64,000 bases of DNA. It comes from an uncultured Flavobacterium sp. (lineage in GTDB: Bacteria; Bacteroidota; Bacteroidia; Flavobacteriales; Flavobacteriaceae). Position numbers and translations under genes: made by a program. Under the pieces are notes generated by a model that was not told the DNA's origin, made no database searches, and worked only from the letters and a program-made list of their open reading frames with translations. Location of the stretch: positions 62,001 through 126,000 of the forward strand of contig NZ_CAMLDD010000001.1 of NCBI RefSeq assembly GCF_946478785.1. The letters run 5' to 3'. Positions 17,994 to 26,261 of this stretch are shown here, piece after piece. Positions within the stretch are counted from its first letter, which is position 1, and every line of letters begins with the position of its first letter.

Positions 17994-18489
17994 GATGCGC
18001 AATACTGGTGGTACGAATGATATTTTGAGTAGCATAACATCGGAATCCATAGGGATAGCGGTTAAGGTCAATAGTCACACTGTCAATCTGTATCGTCTGG
18101 CTGACATTCCCTGATATAATACCGGAGTAGTAACCGTTTTCCTTTAAATCATCATAAACCCGTTTGGCACTGTCATCGGCCAGATAAAGCGCCTTTGTTA
18201 CATTGCTTTTAATGACTTTATCATCCGGGTCAAGTGTAAAAAACAGCTTATGGAACGTTTTTACATGATCCCTGGCCTCCACTGGAATATTATCTTTTCG
18301 GTCTGAAGCATAGGCTTCAAGGGCTTTTCCGTTAGCCAGTATATAAACCTTATTTTGCATTTGAGACACCAGTGAGAAACTCTTATAAAGTGAAAAACAG
18401 CTAATTAAGATACATCCCGTAATGACCAGCAGGGTAAAACCACGAACATGCCGAAAGGCAGTGTCAATATTTTTCATTTTGCTAAACAT
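17869..18489 (-). CDS. traK: Conjugative transposon protein TraK
   Basis: 206 residues with a membrane helix near the N-terminus (FTLLVITGCILISCFSLYKSF). A conserved periplasmic domain follows, with KVYILANGKALEAYASDR, IPVEARDHVKTFHKLFFTLDPDD, NVTKALYLADDSAKRVYDDL and NRYPYGFRCYATQNIIR. This is the VirB8-like TraK family, an assembly factor of the mating-pore inner complex. It follows traJ after 17 bp, and its C-terminal 41 codons are duplicated further downstream by the 505-bp tandem repeat. The start MFSKMKNIDTAFRHVRG fits the family. Confidence 0.93.
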   Translation of the reverse strand: MFSKMKNIDTAFRHVRGFTLLVITGCILISCFSLYKSFSLVSQMQNKVYILANGKALEAYASDRKDNIPVEARDHVKTFHKLFFTLDPDDKVIKSNVTKALYLADDSAKRVYDDLKENGYYSGIISGNVSQTIQIDSVTIDLNRYPYGFRCYATQNIIRTTSIAHRNLITEGNLRNVSRSDNNPHGFLIERWNTIENRDISTENRK

Positions 18490-18506
18490 AAACTTTGAAT
18501 TTAGGG

Positions 18507-19703
18507 TTACGATTTACCTTTTAATTTATCAGCCATATAATTATCCCTGTCCTTGAAGTAAGGCGCAGAATTTCCGGAATCTGACATGCTTTGATACATA
18601 CGACCGGCAGCATTCCCCATAGCATCCGCTGCCATTGTTGTCCCTTGAGATGTAGTATTGACAATGGAAGTTGTAGAATTACTAAACATACTAGTCACTT
18701 TTTGTCCGAGTGCACCGCCACCGCCGGCATGAACAATATAATTGGCAACAGAGGGAACAGTGAAATAGCCTATAATTCCAATAATCATAAAGACCAAGTA
18801 GGCAACATCAGTTCTGCTAAAGAAAGTATCTCCATATTCTCCAGCTTGCGCAATATCAATCTTTAGCATATTCTCCTGAATTTTTCCAATGATGCTTCCA
18901 AATATGTTAGCCACAGGAAGCCACAGATAGATATTGATGTAACGTGCCAGCCAGACGGTAAGGGTGTGTTGAAAACCATCGAAGACCGAAATGCCAAAAA
19001 CGATTGGACCTAAAATAGAAAGTACCACCAATTGAAAAGTCCGCAGCGTATCGATGCACAGGGAAGCAGCTTCAAATAATACACGCAGTAACTCGCTCAT
19101 CCACTCCTTTACTGAATTTCGGAAATTATAAGAGGCCTTGCTCATGGCAAATTTGATATCATTTCCAATACCATCGAGCATTCCCTGCCCATTTGGATCT
19201 GCATCATCATGGGTATAGCGATACCATTTATCCTGGTCGCCGCTTCCTGTCAAGCCCACATACATTTTCCAGGGATCTGTTTCTTTGAGCGCTTCTTCTT
19301 TTTCTTTGAGCAGTCTTTCAATCGCCATATTTGATCCTTCCACCATTGCAGCGGTTGCTGTAACGGTAGGTTTCATGACACCATTTATCATATAGAGGAC
19401 AGAGGGAAAAATCATAATACAGAATCCGATAACAAAGGGTCGAAAGAGCGGGTAAAAATCTATGGGCTCAGCACTCGCTATATGTCGCCAGACTCTTGAG
19501 GCGATATACCAAATAGCTGCAAAACCGGCAAGTCCCTGTCCTACGCCAATCAGGTTACTGCATAAAGGCATCATTTCATCATACAATTTTTCCAGTACAC
19601 TATGCAGGCCGTTCATGTCTTCAGCAATTCCTTGTGCGTGAATGGTAAATGGCATTATCATTGCAAAAAGAGCAAGTAGTAATGGCTTACTTATCTTTAT
19701 CAT
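18507..19703 (-). CDS. traJ: Conjugative transposon protein TraJ
   Basis: 398 residues, polytopic. After a signal-like N-terminal segment (LLLALFAMIMPFTIHAQG) the protein has about five further hydrophobic helices. Landmarks are LYDEMMPLCSNLIGVGQGLAGFAAIWYIA, FRPFVIGFCIMIFPSVLYMIN, VVLSILGPIVFGISVFDGFQHTLTVW, YINIYLWLPVANIFGSIIG and the Gly-rich AGGGGALGQK. These match the TraJ (VirB6-like) inner-membrane channel component of Bacteroidetes type IV secretion. It sits between the TraI/TerB-like genes and traK in the usual order. Confidence 0.94.
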   Translation of the reverse strand: MIKISKPLLLALFAMIMPFTIHAQGIAEDMNGLHSVLEKLYDEMMPLCSNLIGVGQGLAGFAAIWYIASRVWRHIASAEPIDFYPLFRPFVIGFCIMIFPSVLYMINGVMKPTVTATAAMVEGSNMAIERLLKEKEEALKETDPWKMYVGLTGSGDQDKWYRYTHDDADPNGQGMLDGIGNDIKFAMSKASYNFRNSVKEWMSELLRVLFEAASLCIDTLRTFQLVVLSILGPIVFGISVFDGFQHTLTVWLARYINIYLWLPVANIFGSIIGKIQENMLKIDIAQAGEYGDTFFSRTDVAYLVFMIIGIIGYFTVPSVANYIVHAGGGGALGQKVTSMFSNSTTSIVNTTSQGTTMAADAMGNAAGRMYQSMSDSGNSAPYFKDRDNYMADKLKGKS

Positions 19704-19714
19704 AACCGTTAGAT

Positions 19715-20350
19715 TTAATTATTTAGTTTATAAATACTGCGCATTGCGCGGGTATCATTGCGCTCTTTTGCACGCTGCAGAGCCAGTACCGCAGTATTAT
19801 TGTTGAAGTTTCTCAGGAATAAAAGTTTGTCCTGCATATCGGCATATATTTTGTCAATAGAGGCCAGCCTTTCATCATCTGACATTCTCATTTTATTAGC
19901 TGTAATCACCAAGGTCAGTTCATCAAGATTTCTAAGACTTTGTTTAAACAGATTATCGTACACCCTTTCGAAATAGGCAATTTCTTTAGAATTAAAATTT
20001 TTACTGTCCCTAAAGCGGCTAAAAGCGGACTTGTATTCTTTTACCAAGAGCACCTGATAATTCACAATATCACCTATACGCCTGTAATTCTTAACTGTGG
20101 GACTGACTTGCATCAGCGCATCAAGAAATGTTTCATGAAGGCTGAAATTCCCCTCGGACAAATCCTTTACCGTATTATAACCTCCGCTCAGTATTTCATA
20201 GCCCTTTTTCATATCCTTTAGAATCTGTTTGAACTGGGCCAACTTCTCTATGTTCAAAATCAATTGTTGGATTTCCTGTTTTTGGGCTGTTATCTGCGAT
20301 GGGAATAAGAGTCCCATAAATACCATTCCTGTAATCAGTAATTTTTTCAT
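19715..20350 (-). CDS. TraI/TerB-like exported conjugation protein, paralogue 3
   Basis: 211 residues with a signal peptide (LITGMVFMGLLFPSQITAQ) and an all-helical mature part. Its core pattern KYF/YFERVYDNLFKQSLRNLDELT...ANKMRMSDDERLASIDKIYADMQDKLLFLRNFNNNTAVLALQRAKE parallels the two upstream genes. Proteins like this in Bacteroidetes elements are annotated as TerB-family or TraI. The start overlaps the end of the upstream paralogue by 4 bp (ATGA type). It probably serves as a periplasmic structural part of the mating pore, resembling the VirB5 position, but this is inference. Confidence 0.8.
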   Translation of the reverse strand: MKKLLITGMVFMGLLFPSQITAQKQEIQQLILNIEKLAQFKQILKDMKKGYEILSGGYNTVKDLSEGNFSLHETFLDALMQVSPTVKNYRRIGDIVNYQVLLVKEYKSAFSRFRDSKNFNSKEIAYFERVYDNLFKQSLRNLDELTLVITANKMRMSDDERLASIDKIYADMQDKLLFLRNFNNNTAVLALQRAKERNDTRAMRSIYKLNN

Positions 20351-20976
20351 GGCAAATCAGTATTTATGCCGTTTAGGTCACGGCTGTTTTTTGCTTCTTG
20401 CAATTCGGCTGCTCTCGATACAGCCAGGATTTTGGTTTCATTACTGAAGCTCTCAGAGAAAGCATAGTTATCAAGCATACTCTGGTAAATCGTATCGATT
20501 CGTTTCATTCGCTCATCGTCTTTCATTTCTAACTTTCCGTCCGTAACGATTGTCAGTAGCTCATCCAGATTGGTATCGCAACTTTTGATTAACCTTTCAA
20601 AGACCCTTTTGATATAATCGACCTCATCTCCGTGAAACAAATCATCTTGCCGTATTTGCTGATGTAAGCTCTTGTAGCTTTTCATGATTTTTATCTGGAG
20701 CCCTATAATTTGCGTTACCCTGGCATACTTTTTTATTTTGGGATTGACGGCCTTGAGGGAATTCAGGTAATCGGTATGAAGATTAAATTCTCCACGTTTG
20801 AAATCTCCTATGGTATTGAGTCCTTTTTTGACTGCCGAATAGCCTTTTTGAGCATATCCGATATAGACTTGCAGGGCTGCAATTTGCTCTAAAAGCATCC
20901 TTTGCTGTTTTGCCTGTGCATGAAGATTCCCTGTGGTCAGTACTGTAAAAAGCACCAGTAAGAATATCTTTTTCAT
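20347..20976 (-). CDS. TraI/TerB-like exported conjugation protein, paralogue 2
   Basis: 209 residues with a signal peptide (MKKIFLLVLFTVLTTGNLHAQ). Helical landmarks are QRMLLEQIAALQVYIGYAQK, LNTIGDFKRGEFNLHTDYLN, IKKYARVTQIIGLQIKIMKS and DERMKRIDTIYQSMLDNYAF. These match the set of TerB-annotated proteins found after traI in Bacteroidetes elements. It is closely related to paralogue 3, whose start it overlaps by 4 bp. There is no evidence for tellurite resistance; the name is a family label only. Confidence 0.82.
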   Translation of the reverse strand: MKKIFLLVLFTVLTTGNLHAQAKQQRMLLEQIAALQVYIGYAQKGYSAVKKGLNTIGDFKRGEFNLHTDYLNSLKAVNPKIKKYARVTQIIGLQIKIMKSYKSLHQQIRQDDLFHGDEVDYIKRVFERLIKSCDTNLDELLTIVTDGKLEMKDDERMKRIDTIYQSMLDNYAFSESFSNETKILAVSRAAELQEAKNSRDLNGINTDLP

Positions 20977-20990
20977 GATTTATTGTTTGT

Positions 20991-21677
20991 TTACGGAATT
21001 CCGTAAAATTGTTTAACGGATTTAACATCATGCTCTGTTTTGGCTCTTTGAAGACTCAGTAGTATATTCTGCCTGTTGAAGAGTGTCAGGTCATCATAAT
21101 TGGCATCAATCTGATCTGCAGCAGCATTTATGATCTCCAGCCTTTTGGCATCACTCATCTGGGTGGTAAAAGAATCCAGTACCAGGAAAATCTGATCAAT
21201 GTTTTTTAAGCTTTCATCGAGTATCCCCGAATACACACTTTGCATATAATCGAGTTCGCTCGCGTTAAAATGAGCATCTTTTTGAAACAGGCTCCAGGCT
21301 CTTTCGTACTCATCTACCAAGCGAACCTGCTTTTCACTGATGTCCTTGATCCGCTGGTAATAGGTAATAATGGATTTAACTTTTGCCAGTTCCTCGTAAT
21401 AATTCCTGTAGAGTTCTTTTTGTTTCTGGGTCCAATCTGAAATCTCATCCAGCTTTAGTTTGGAGAGGATATTTTCTATTTTTTTTTGTGCATTCTGCAG
21501 CCAGATCGTTTTGTTCTGTAGTTTTTGGATCCTTAGGTCAATAGCTTTAATTACCTTTTTTGCAACTGCTTTTACGATTTCCAAAATCGGTATTGCCGCA
21601 ACTGTTGCCGGTCTTGCCGGTGTGCTGATCAGTAAAAAGCACAACAGGCAAATCATGATTTTCTTTTTTGCTTTCAT
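20991..21677 (-). CDS. traI: Conjugal transfer protein TraI
   Basis: 228 residues, exported (MICLLCFLLISTPARPATVA). The conserved body has IPILEIVKAVAKKVIKAIDL, NKTIWLQNAQKKIENILSKL, ISDWTQKQKELYRNYYEEL, IITYYQRIKDISEKQVRLVDEYERAW, YMQSVYSGILDESLKNIDQ and, at the end, NRQNILLSLQRAKTEHDVK. I recognise this as the TraI family of Bacteroidetes elements (not the F-plasmid relaxase of that name). It is 28 bp downstream of traG and heads the three related genes. Confidence 0.88.
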   Translation of the reverse strand: MKAKKKIMICLLCFLLISTPARPATVAAIPILEIVKAVAKKVIKAIDLRIQKLQNKTIWLQNAQKKIENILSKLKLDEISDWTQKQKELYRNYYEELAKVKSIITYYQRIKDISEKQVRLVDEYERAWSLFQKDAHFNASELDYMQSVYSGILDESLKNIDQIFLVLDSFTTQMSDAKRLEIINAAADQIDANYDDLTLFNRQNILLSLQRAKTEHDVKSVKQFYGIP

Positions 21678-21704
21678 AATTATTGTTGTTAGTTTTAATA
21701 ATTT

Positions 21705-24173
21705 TTATGTTCTTAAGTCATTAGCAAGTGCTGCAATGCCTTTTCTGATATCACCATCAAATTTCTTAGCATAACCCTGTACTTTTACTTTTTCGGTTTC
21801 TTCGGTTGTGTAGGCGTAATACTCCTCAAGGGATACCTCTGTACGGTATACTTTAGACATCATGCCTCCAAGGGAGATAAACACTTCTTTGTATTTCTTA
21901 TCAGGATCATTGGCTTTGTTTACAGATAATACGAGTGCCTTTTCTTTTTCTGTAAGCCCAAGCAGTTCCTGAATTTGCTCGAATTTGTTTTGATACTTGC
22001 TTTGGTCTAATAATATCTTGCAGTCACTGTTATTGATAATAGCCTGTTTAACGACAGGAGAGGATATAATATCTTCTACTTCCTGCGTGACCACTATGGC
22101 TTCTCCAAAGAATTTACGCACAGTCTTGAATAAATACCGAATATATTCGGCCATTCCTTCCTTGGCAATAGCTTTCCAGGCTTCTTCTATCAGGATCATT
22201 TTACGCACTCCCTTAAGCTTGCGCATTTTACTGATAAAGACTTCCATGATTATGATGGTCACCACTGGAAAGAGTATCGGATGGTCTTTGATATTATCGA
22301 GTTCAAAAACAATAAATCGTTCTTTTAACAGGTCCAGGTTCTCGGTAGCATTGAGCAGGTAATCAAATTCACCTCCCTTGTAGTAAGGACGCAGTACATA
22401 CAGGAAATTGTTCACATCAAAATCCTTTTCCTTTACCTTGTCACCTTCCAATATGGATACAAAATCCTTTTTCAGAAATTCATAAAAGCTGTCAAAGCAG
22501 GGAAACAAATCAGAATTGCTGTCTAATTTTTCATAATACAATTGAAGTGCATTGGACAGTGCTACATATTCACTTCGATTGAACGTTTCATTGTCTTTTT
22601 TCCAAAGTGCCAATAAGAGTGTTTTAATACTTTCTTTTTTCTCAGTATCAAGCAAGTCGCCTTCGCTGATATAAAAGGGATTAAACCGAATTGGGTTCTT
22701 TTCATCATAAGTAAAGTAGTAGCCCTTTACCATATCACACAATCCTTTGTAGCTGTGCCCGACATCCACAAGTACAACATGGGTTCCTTGCTCATAATAG
22801 CTTCTGACCATATGGTTGGTAAAAAAGGATTTACCGCTTCCTGAAGGTCCCAGTATAAATTTGTTCCTATTGGTACAAATCCCCATCTTAACAGGTTCGT
22901 CACTAATATCAACATGGACCGGTTTTCCAGTCAAACGATCTCCTAATCGAATTCCAGTTGGACTAAGTGAAGAACGATAGCCCGTTTCCAGATTCAGGAA
23001 GCATGTCGCTTGTTCTGTGAACGTGTCGAAAGTGTCATTCATTGGGAAATCTGCGGAATTCCCGGGAATTCCTGCCCAAAAGATTTGTGCTGCGCCCACT
23101 GTTTCCTGTTTAGCCGAGGCATCCATCTGAGCCAATGCAGACGAAACTTTGTTTTTCAGGTCTTTGAGCTCTTCTTTATTATCGGTCCAGATCAGCACAT
23201 TAAAATGTGCTTTGACTGGCAGTCGCTGCAGGCTGATAGCCTCGTTAAGAAAATCATTAGTAGCATCTCGCGCAATAAGGTTCTCCCTGCTGTAGGCTGA
23301 TAAGGATTGCAGTCGCAGTCTTTTACTTTCTAGTTTTTGCAGCGTTTTCTGGAAATCTTCTATAAAAATATATTGATTGTATATATGGTTACAGGAAAGT
23401 AATTGTCCCAGAGCAGAAGCAAATCCAATGCTGAATTTGGTCTTGTCAGTGGAATACCTGTCATAATTGATCCTCGAACCGCATAAGGTAGGCAGATCAG
23501 CTGCATCACCCAATGTATAAATCTGGCAATGTTTGTCACCAACCTGCAGACCTTCATCAAAAGCAATATCTTTAAAGACAAATGAGTTTTGTTTTTCAGA
23601 CAAAAAACAATATTGCTCTATAATGCCAATTTTTCTGCTGTGGCTTCTGAGCTCATCGTTTCCAAGACGGGTAATTTTTACAAAACCACTATCTTCCAAT
23701 ATGCGTCTGAATTGTCCGGTACTATCTATAAAATCCTGGCGCAGTTGCGCTTTTAAAGTTTCTTCCGGGGCAATAGAGGGTCTTAGTAAATTCGAAAATA
23801 AGGAGCTGGATGTTTTTCTCCCTGCCGGTTTTTTGGTCAGGAAAATATAACAGGAATGGTCCAAAAAAGGACGTTCATTAAAAAAACGATCACTGCTTCG
23901 GGTCAGAAAACTTGAATCTTCACCGGTGAAATCAGGCTCAAACTTGCTATCGATAAACCAGTCCTGTTTATGGAAAACAGTAAACTTGGGCAACAGTTTT
24001 ATGGCTTTTAGCCAGGCTTGGTGGAATGCCTCATATTCCTGATCCGATAGGGTGAATATCTCAGGCAGTTCCGCTTTGAACACCACTGTAACATCCCCTT
24101 GTTTGGATAGGATGCAATCGTGCTGAACATCCATTATCGGTAAAATATCATCTATCATCTTTTCCATTTTCAT
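21705..24173 (-). CDS. traG: Conjugation ATPase TraG (VirB4-like)
   Basis: 822 residues. The N-terminal half is the TraG/VirB4 amino-terminal domain (ILPIMDVQHDCILSKQGDVTVVFKAELPE; FFNERPFLDHSCYIFLTKKP). The C-terminal half is the ATPase with Walker A GPSGSGKSF at about residue 441 and Walker B-like MILIEEAWKAIAKEG at about residue 660, plus VVTQEVEDII. It is a cytoplasmic, membrane-associated motor for assembly of the mating pore. The first Met may be residue 3 (MEKMIDD) instead of residue 1. It follows the TraF-like gene by 24 bp and heads the longer part of the operon. Confidence 0.95.
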   Translation of the reverse strand: MKMEKMIDDILPIMDVQHDCILSKQGDVTVVFKAELPEIFTLSDQEYEAFHQAWLKAIKLLPKFTVFHKQDWFIDSKFEPDFTGEDSSFLTRSSDRFFNERPFLDHSCYIFLTKKPAGRKTSSSLFSNLLRPSIAPEETLKAQLRQDFIDSTGQFRRILEDSGFVKITRLGNDELRSHSRKIGIIEQYCFLSEKQNSFVFKDIAFDEGLQVGDKHCQIYTLGDAADLPTLCGSRINYDRYSTDKTKFSIGFASALGQLLSCNHIYNQYIFIEDFQKTLQKLESKRLRLQSLSAYSRENLIARDATNDFLNEAISLQRLPVKAHFNVLIWTDNKEELKDLKNKVSSALAQMDASAKQETVGAAQIFWAGIPGNSADFPMNDTFDTFTEQATCFLNLETGYRSSLSPTGIRLGDRLTGKPVHVDISDEPVKMGICTNRNKFILGPSGSGKSFFTNHMVRSYYEQGTHVVLVDVGHSYKGLCDMVKGYYFTYDEKNPIRFNPFYISEGDLLDTEKKESIKTLLLALWKKDNETFNRSEYVALSNALQLYYEKLDSNSDLFPCFDSFYEFLKKDFVSILEGDKVKEKDFDVNNFLYVLRPYYKGGEFDYLLNATENLDLLKERFIVFELDNIKDHPILFPVVTIIIMEVFISKMRKLKGVRKMILIEEAWKAIAKEGMAEYIRYLFKTVRKFFGEAIVVTQEVEDIISSPVVKQAIINNSDCKILLDQSKYQNKFEQIQELLGLTEKEKALVLSVNKANDPDKKYKEVFISLGGMMSKVYRTEVSLEEYYAYTTEETEKVKVQGYAKKFDGDIRKGIAALANDLRT

Positions 24174-24197
24174 CTTATTTACCTGTTTATTGAAATT

Positions 24198-24524
24198 TCA
24201 AATGTTTTTCTGCATTTGAAATATTCTTCTGCTTCGTGTTCTCACTGCACTGGGAATCTGCCGTTTTGCCAAAGTTTTCATGAGTCCATACTCGCCGTAT
24301 TTGTGACTCATCTTATATATCTTCAGCACCCATAGCGTACCGGAAATTCCAATGACAGCGATACAGAGAAAAGGGGGCAGCCCCGCTATGTACATTGCGG
24401 CAAAAAGAATCATCAGTACTATAATGCCGCCGCCTAAATACCAGATGTATTGCGCTTTTAACCCTTTAAATTCAATGCTTTGGTTGATCCCCTTGTTAAT
24501 TTGATATACGCTGTTTGACATCAT
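24198..24524 (-). CDS. traF: DUF4133 protein, TraF-like (VirB3-like)
   Basis: 108 residues. The N-terminal YQINKGINQSIEFKGLKAQY is diagnostic of DUF4133. Two adjacent membrane helices follow (YLGGGIIVLMILFAAMYIAG and FLCIAVIGISGTLWVLKIYK), then a basic tail (KRQIPSAVRTRSRRI). It is the VirB3-like inner-membrane subunit that partners the TraG ATPase, whose gene is 24 bp downstream. Size and position are normal for the family. Confidence 0.92.
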   Translation of the reverse strand: MMSNSVYQINKGINQSIEFKGLKAQYIWYLGGGIIVLMILFAAMYIAGLPPFLCIAVIGISGTLWVLKIYKMSHKYGEYGLMKTLAKRQIPSAVRTRSRRIFQMQKNI

Positions 24525-24561
24525 TTTTACTTTTAAAATTATTTGAGCTGTATCCTGATTT

Positions 24562-25014
24562 CTATAAGCTGTCGCTTTTCTGAAGCCTGTTTAGATAGTT
24601 GGTTATTTTTGGGATCAGCGTATTTTTGAAGTTGGGATCTGTTTTACTTTCTGCTGTAAAACCATTTGTTTCAAATAATTCACTACAGGCACCCATAAGG
24701 TTCAATACTTCATAAGTGAGCGTACCCGAACGGGCAAAATCCACGTAGGTGTCCTCAAATTCTTCTAAGAGAAGCGTGCACAGGTAGGCAAAACGGGAGG
24801 GCTTTAGCTCAGCCGTAAGTACATTAAGGCATATTTCTTCGATGATCTCCCGAGGTGTACACTCTGAGGCCATCTCGTCTGCCAGGGCAAGAACGCTTTG
24901 TACTTTCTGGTCAAGATATTCCGAAACGCCATATTGTTCCTGTAGTTTGTACATCAGCTCAGGATTGTTATGAATGATGTACTCCCACAACTTTTCTTTG
25001 AGAATATTTTCCAT
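24562..25014 (-). CDS. Conserved hypothetical protein of the tra operon
   Basis: Started at the ATG at 25014, the product is 150 residues (MENILKEKLWEYIIHNNPEL). The frame is open 40 codons further upstream, but that part is Cys/Arg-rich, overlaps traE and is not protein-like. The sequence is entirely helical and acidic (EYLDQKVQSVLALADEMASE, TPREIIEEICLNVLTAEL), with no signal peptide. It resembles small cytoplasmic proteins found between TraE and TraF in Flavobacterium-type elements. Its function is unknown. Confidence 0.75.
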   Translation of the reverse strand: MENILKEKLWEYIIHNNPELMYKLQEQYGVSEYLDQKVQSVLALADEMASECTPREIIEEICLNVLTAELKPSRFAYLCTLLLEEFEDTYVDFARSGTLTYEVLNLMGACSELFETNGFTAESKTDPNFKNTLIPKITNYLNRLQKSDSL

Positions 25015-25025
25015 GATTGCCCGCT

Positions 25026-25364
25026 TTAAATTCCAAAGAAAGATTGGATGACAGTTGCGACAACAACCAGAAACACGCAGCTGCCAAACCACGCGGCAGC
25101 AACTTTTCCGGTATCCGGGTCTCCGGCATTCCATTTTTGATATACTTTTACCGCGCCAATTAAACCCAGAATTGCCCCAACGGCATACATAAGTTCCGTT
25201 CCCGCATCGAAATAGCTTCTGACTTTCTCATTAGCCTCATTGATCCCGGCAAGTCCGTCTTGGGCATAACTGTGATAGTTGATAAATAACAGCAGAACGT
25301 GCAGGGTAACAATAATAATTTTTTGTTTAGTTGATTTTCTAAAAATCCAGCTCCATTTTTTCAT
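25026..25364 (-). CDS. traE: DUF4134 protein, TraE-like (VirB2-like pilin candidate)
   Basis: 112 residues. After a long signal-like region (KIIIVTLHVLLLFINYHSYAQ), the mature part is DGLAGINEANEKVRSYFDAG, then two hydrophobic helices (LMYAVGAILGLIGAVKVYQK and AAAWFGSCVFLVVVATVIQS) joined by the conserved NAGDPDTGK loop. This is the DUF4134/TraE family, the likely pilin-type subunit of Bacteroidetes conjugation systems. It is preceded by a 137-bp leader containing a candidate hairpin (25400-25483). Confidence 0.92.
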   Translation of the reverse strand: MKKWSWIFRKSTKQKIIIVTLHVLLLFINYHSYAQDGLAGINEANEKVRSYFDAGTELMYAVGAILGLIGAVKVYQKWNAGDPDTGKVAAAWFGSCVFLVVVATVIQSFFGI

Positions 25365-25399
25365 AACACATTATTTTAAAGTTCAAATAATCAGATAAA

Positions 25400-25483
25400 A
25401 CGGAGGAGCTGCCGCTGTCACAATTCCATTTCCATTGTCACATAAGCCATACCGCACAGGAATGGACAGGGGATTTCCTCCGT
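25400..25483 (-). promoter_or_regulatory. traE: Candidate structured leader upstream of traE
   Basis: An inverted pair (ACGGAGGA and TCCTCCGT) encloses about 68 bp in the gap between the 25502-25981 gene and traE. Inside are two near-copies of a TGTCACAAT/TTGTCACA motif. The arms are perfect over 8 bp. The element lies 36 bp before the traE start, in a position to influence its translation. That it is regulatory is inference from location. Confidence 0.35.
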
Positions 25484-25501
25484 AATATTTTGCAGAATTT
25501 C

Positions 25502-25981
25502 CTAACCCCATAAAGCTTCAGCTTCTGGTTGGGTTAAGATGGAATATCCGAGTTTATTACACTCTAAGACTATCAGTTCACTTATTGAGGAGCTAAAGGA
25601 GGAATCTCTAATTAAGGGATACTGCTGAAGGACTGATTTTAGCCTATAGGCAAATTCCTGCTTGACAAGTTTTGTTTTAGCCGCATCGGCAATAACAGTT
25701 TTCAATTGATCAATTAAAGCATCGACCTGTGTAAATGTGGTATCAAATTCTTCTGAAGAAGAATCTGTTGTCGTAGTTTTTGGTAAATACGGTGTGTTTA
25801 ATTGGGATTCGAACTCCTGATAATTTTCTTTTTGGAATCCGTGAAATTTTAGTTTTCTTTTCCCTGCAGCGATTTCTTTAAGGTCATTAAAGTAAAATCG
25901 TAATCCAACAAATAGGTACCAGCCCACTGCTGAAAGAACAATCACAACTATGTAATTGTTCCATGAAATGTTTGTAAACAT
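25502..25981 (-). CDS. Hypothetical membrane protein at the head of the tra operon
   Basis: 159 residues with one N-terminal membrane helix (NYIVVIVLSAVGWYLFVGLRFYF), a basic juxtamembrane part (KEIAAGKRKLKFHG) and a soluble cytoplasmic domain with a Thr/Ser-rich linker (TTTTDSSSEEFDTT). A gene of this kind commonly precedes traE in Flavobacterium-like elements; I know no function. It is the first gene before the structured leader of traE and appears co-directional with the operon. Confidence 0.7.
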   Translation of the reverse strand: MFTNISWNNYIVVIVLSAVGWYLFVGLRFYFNDLKEIAAGKRKLKFHGFQKENYQEFESQLNTPYLPKTTTTDSSSEEFDTTFTQVDALIDQLKTVIADAAKTKLVKQEFAYRLKSVLQQYPLIRDSSFSSSISELIVLECNKLGYSILTQPEAEALWG

Positions 25982-26171
25982 ACGCTCTTCATTTTATCGT
26001 TCGACATTAGTTTCTCATCATCCTTTTTGATTAATTTTTCAATACGGATGTTAATCATTACAGGGCAAAGGAACAATAGTCATTAGGGCTGTACAAGTCC
26101 AGCTTTTTGTTGTACCCCTGCTGGACTCCGCTGGACCCTCTATAAAACATGGAGAAAAAAAATGAAAAAAG

Positions 26172-26205
26172 TTTAAAAAAAATAAAAGCCTCCCGATGGG
26201 AGGCT
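26172..26205 (-). terminator. Rho-independent terminator after the 26262-27470 gene
   Basis: The stem AGCCTCCC/GGGAGGCT has a 3-base loop (GAT). On the minus strand it is followed by a T-rich run (CTTTTATTTTTTTT). It lies 57 bp after the stop of the minus-strand gene and insulates it from the tra operon. Confidence 0.8.
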
Positions 26206-26261
26206 AATTTATAATTAGGCAAAGTGTTTTGAATATTGAGTAGAACTATAATAACATCTAC

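Noticed and set aside
19715..20976. Tellurite resistance genes
   Set aside because: TerB is only a family label for these exported conjugation proteins; nothing else of a tellurite system is present.
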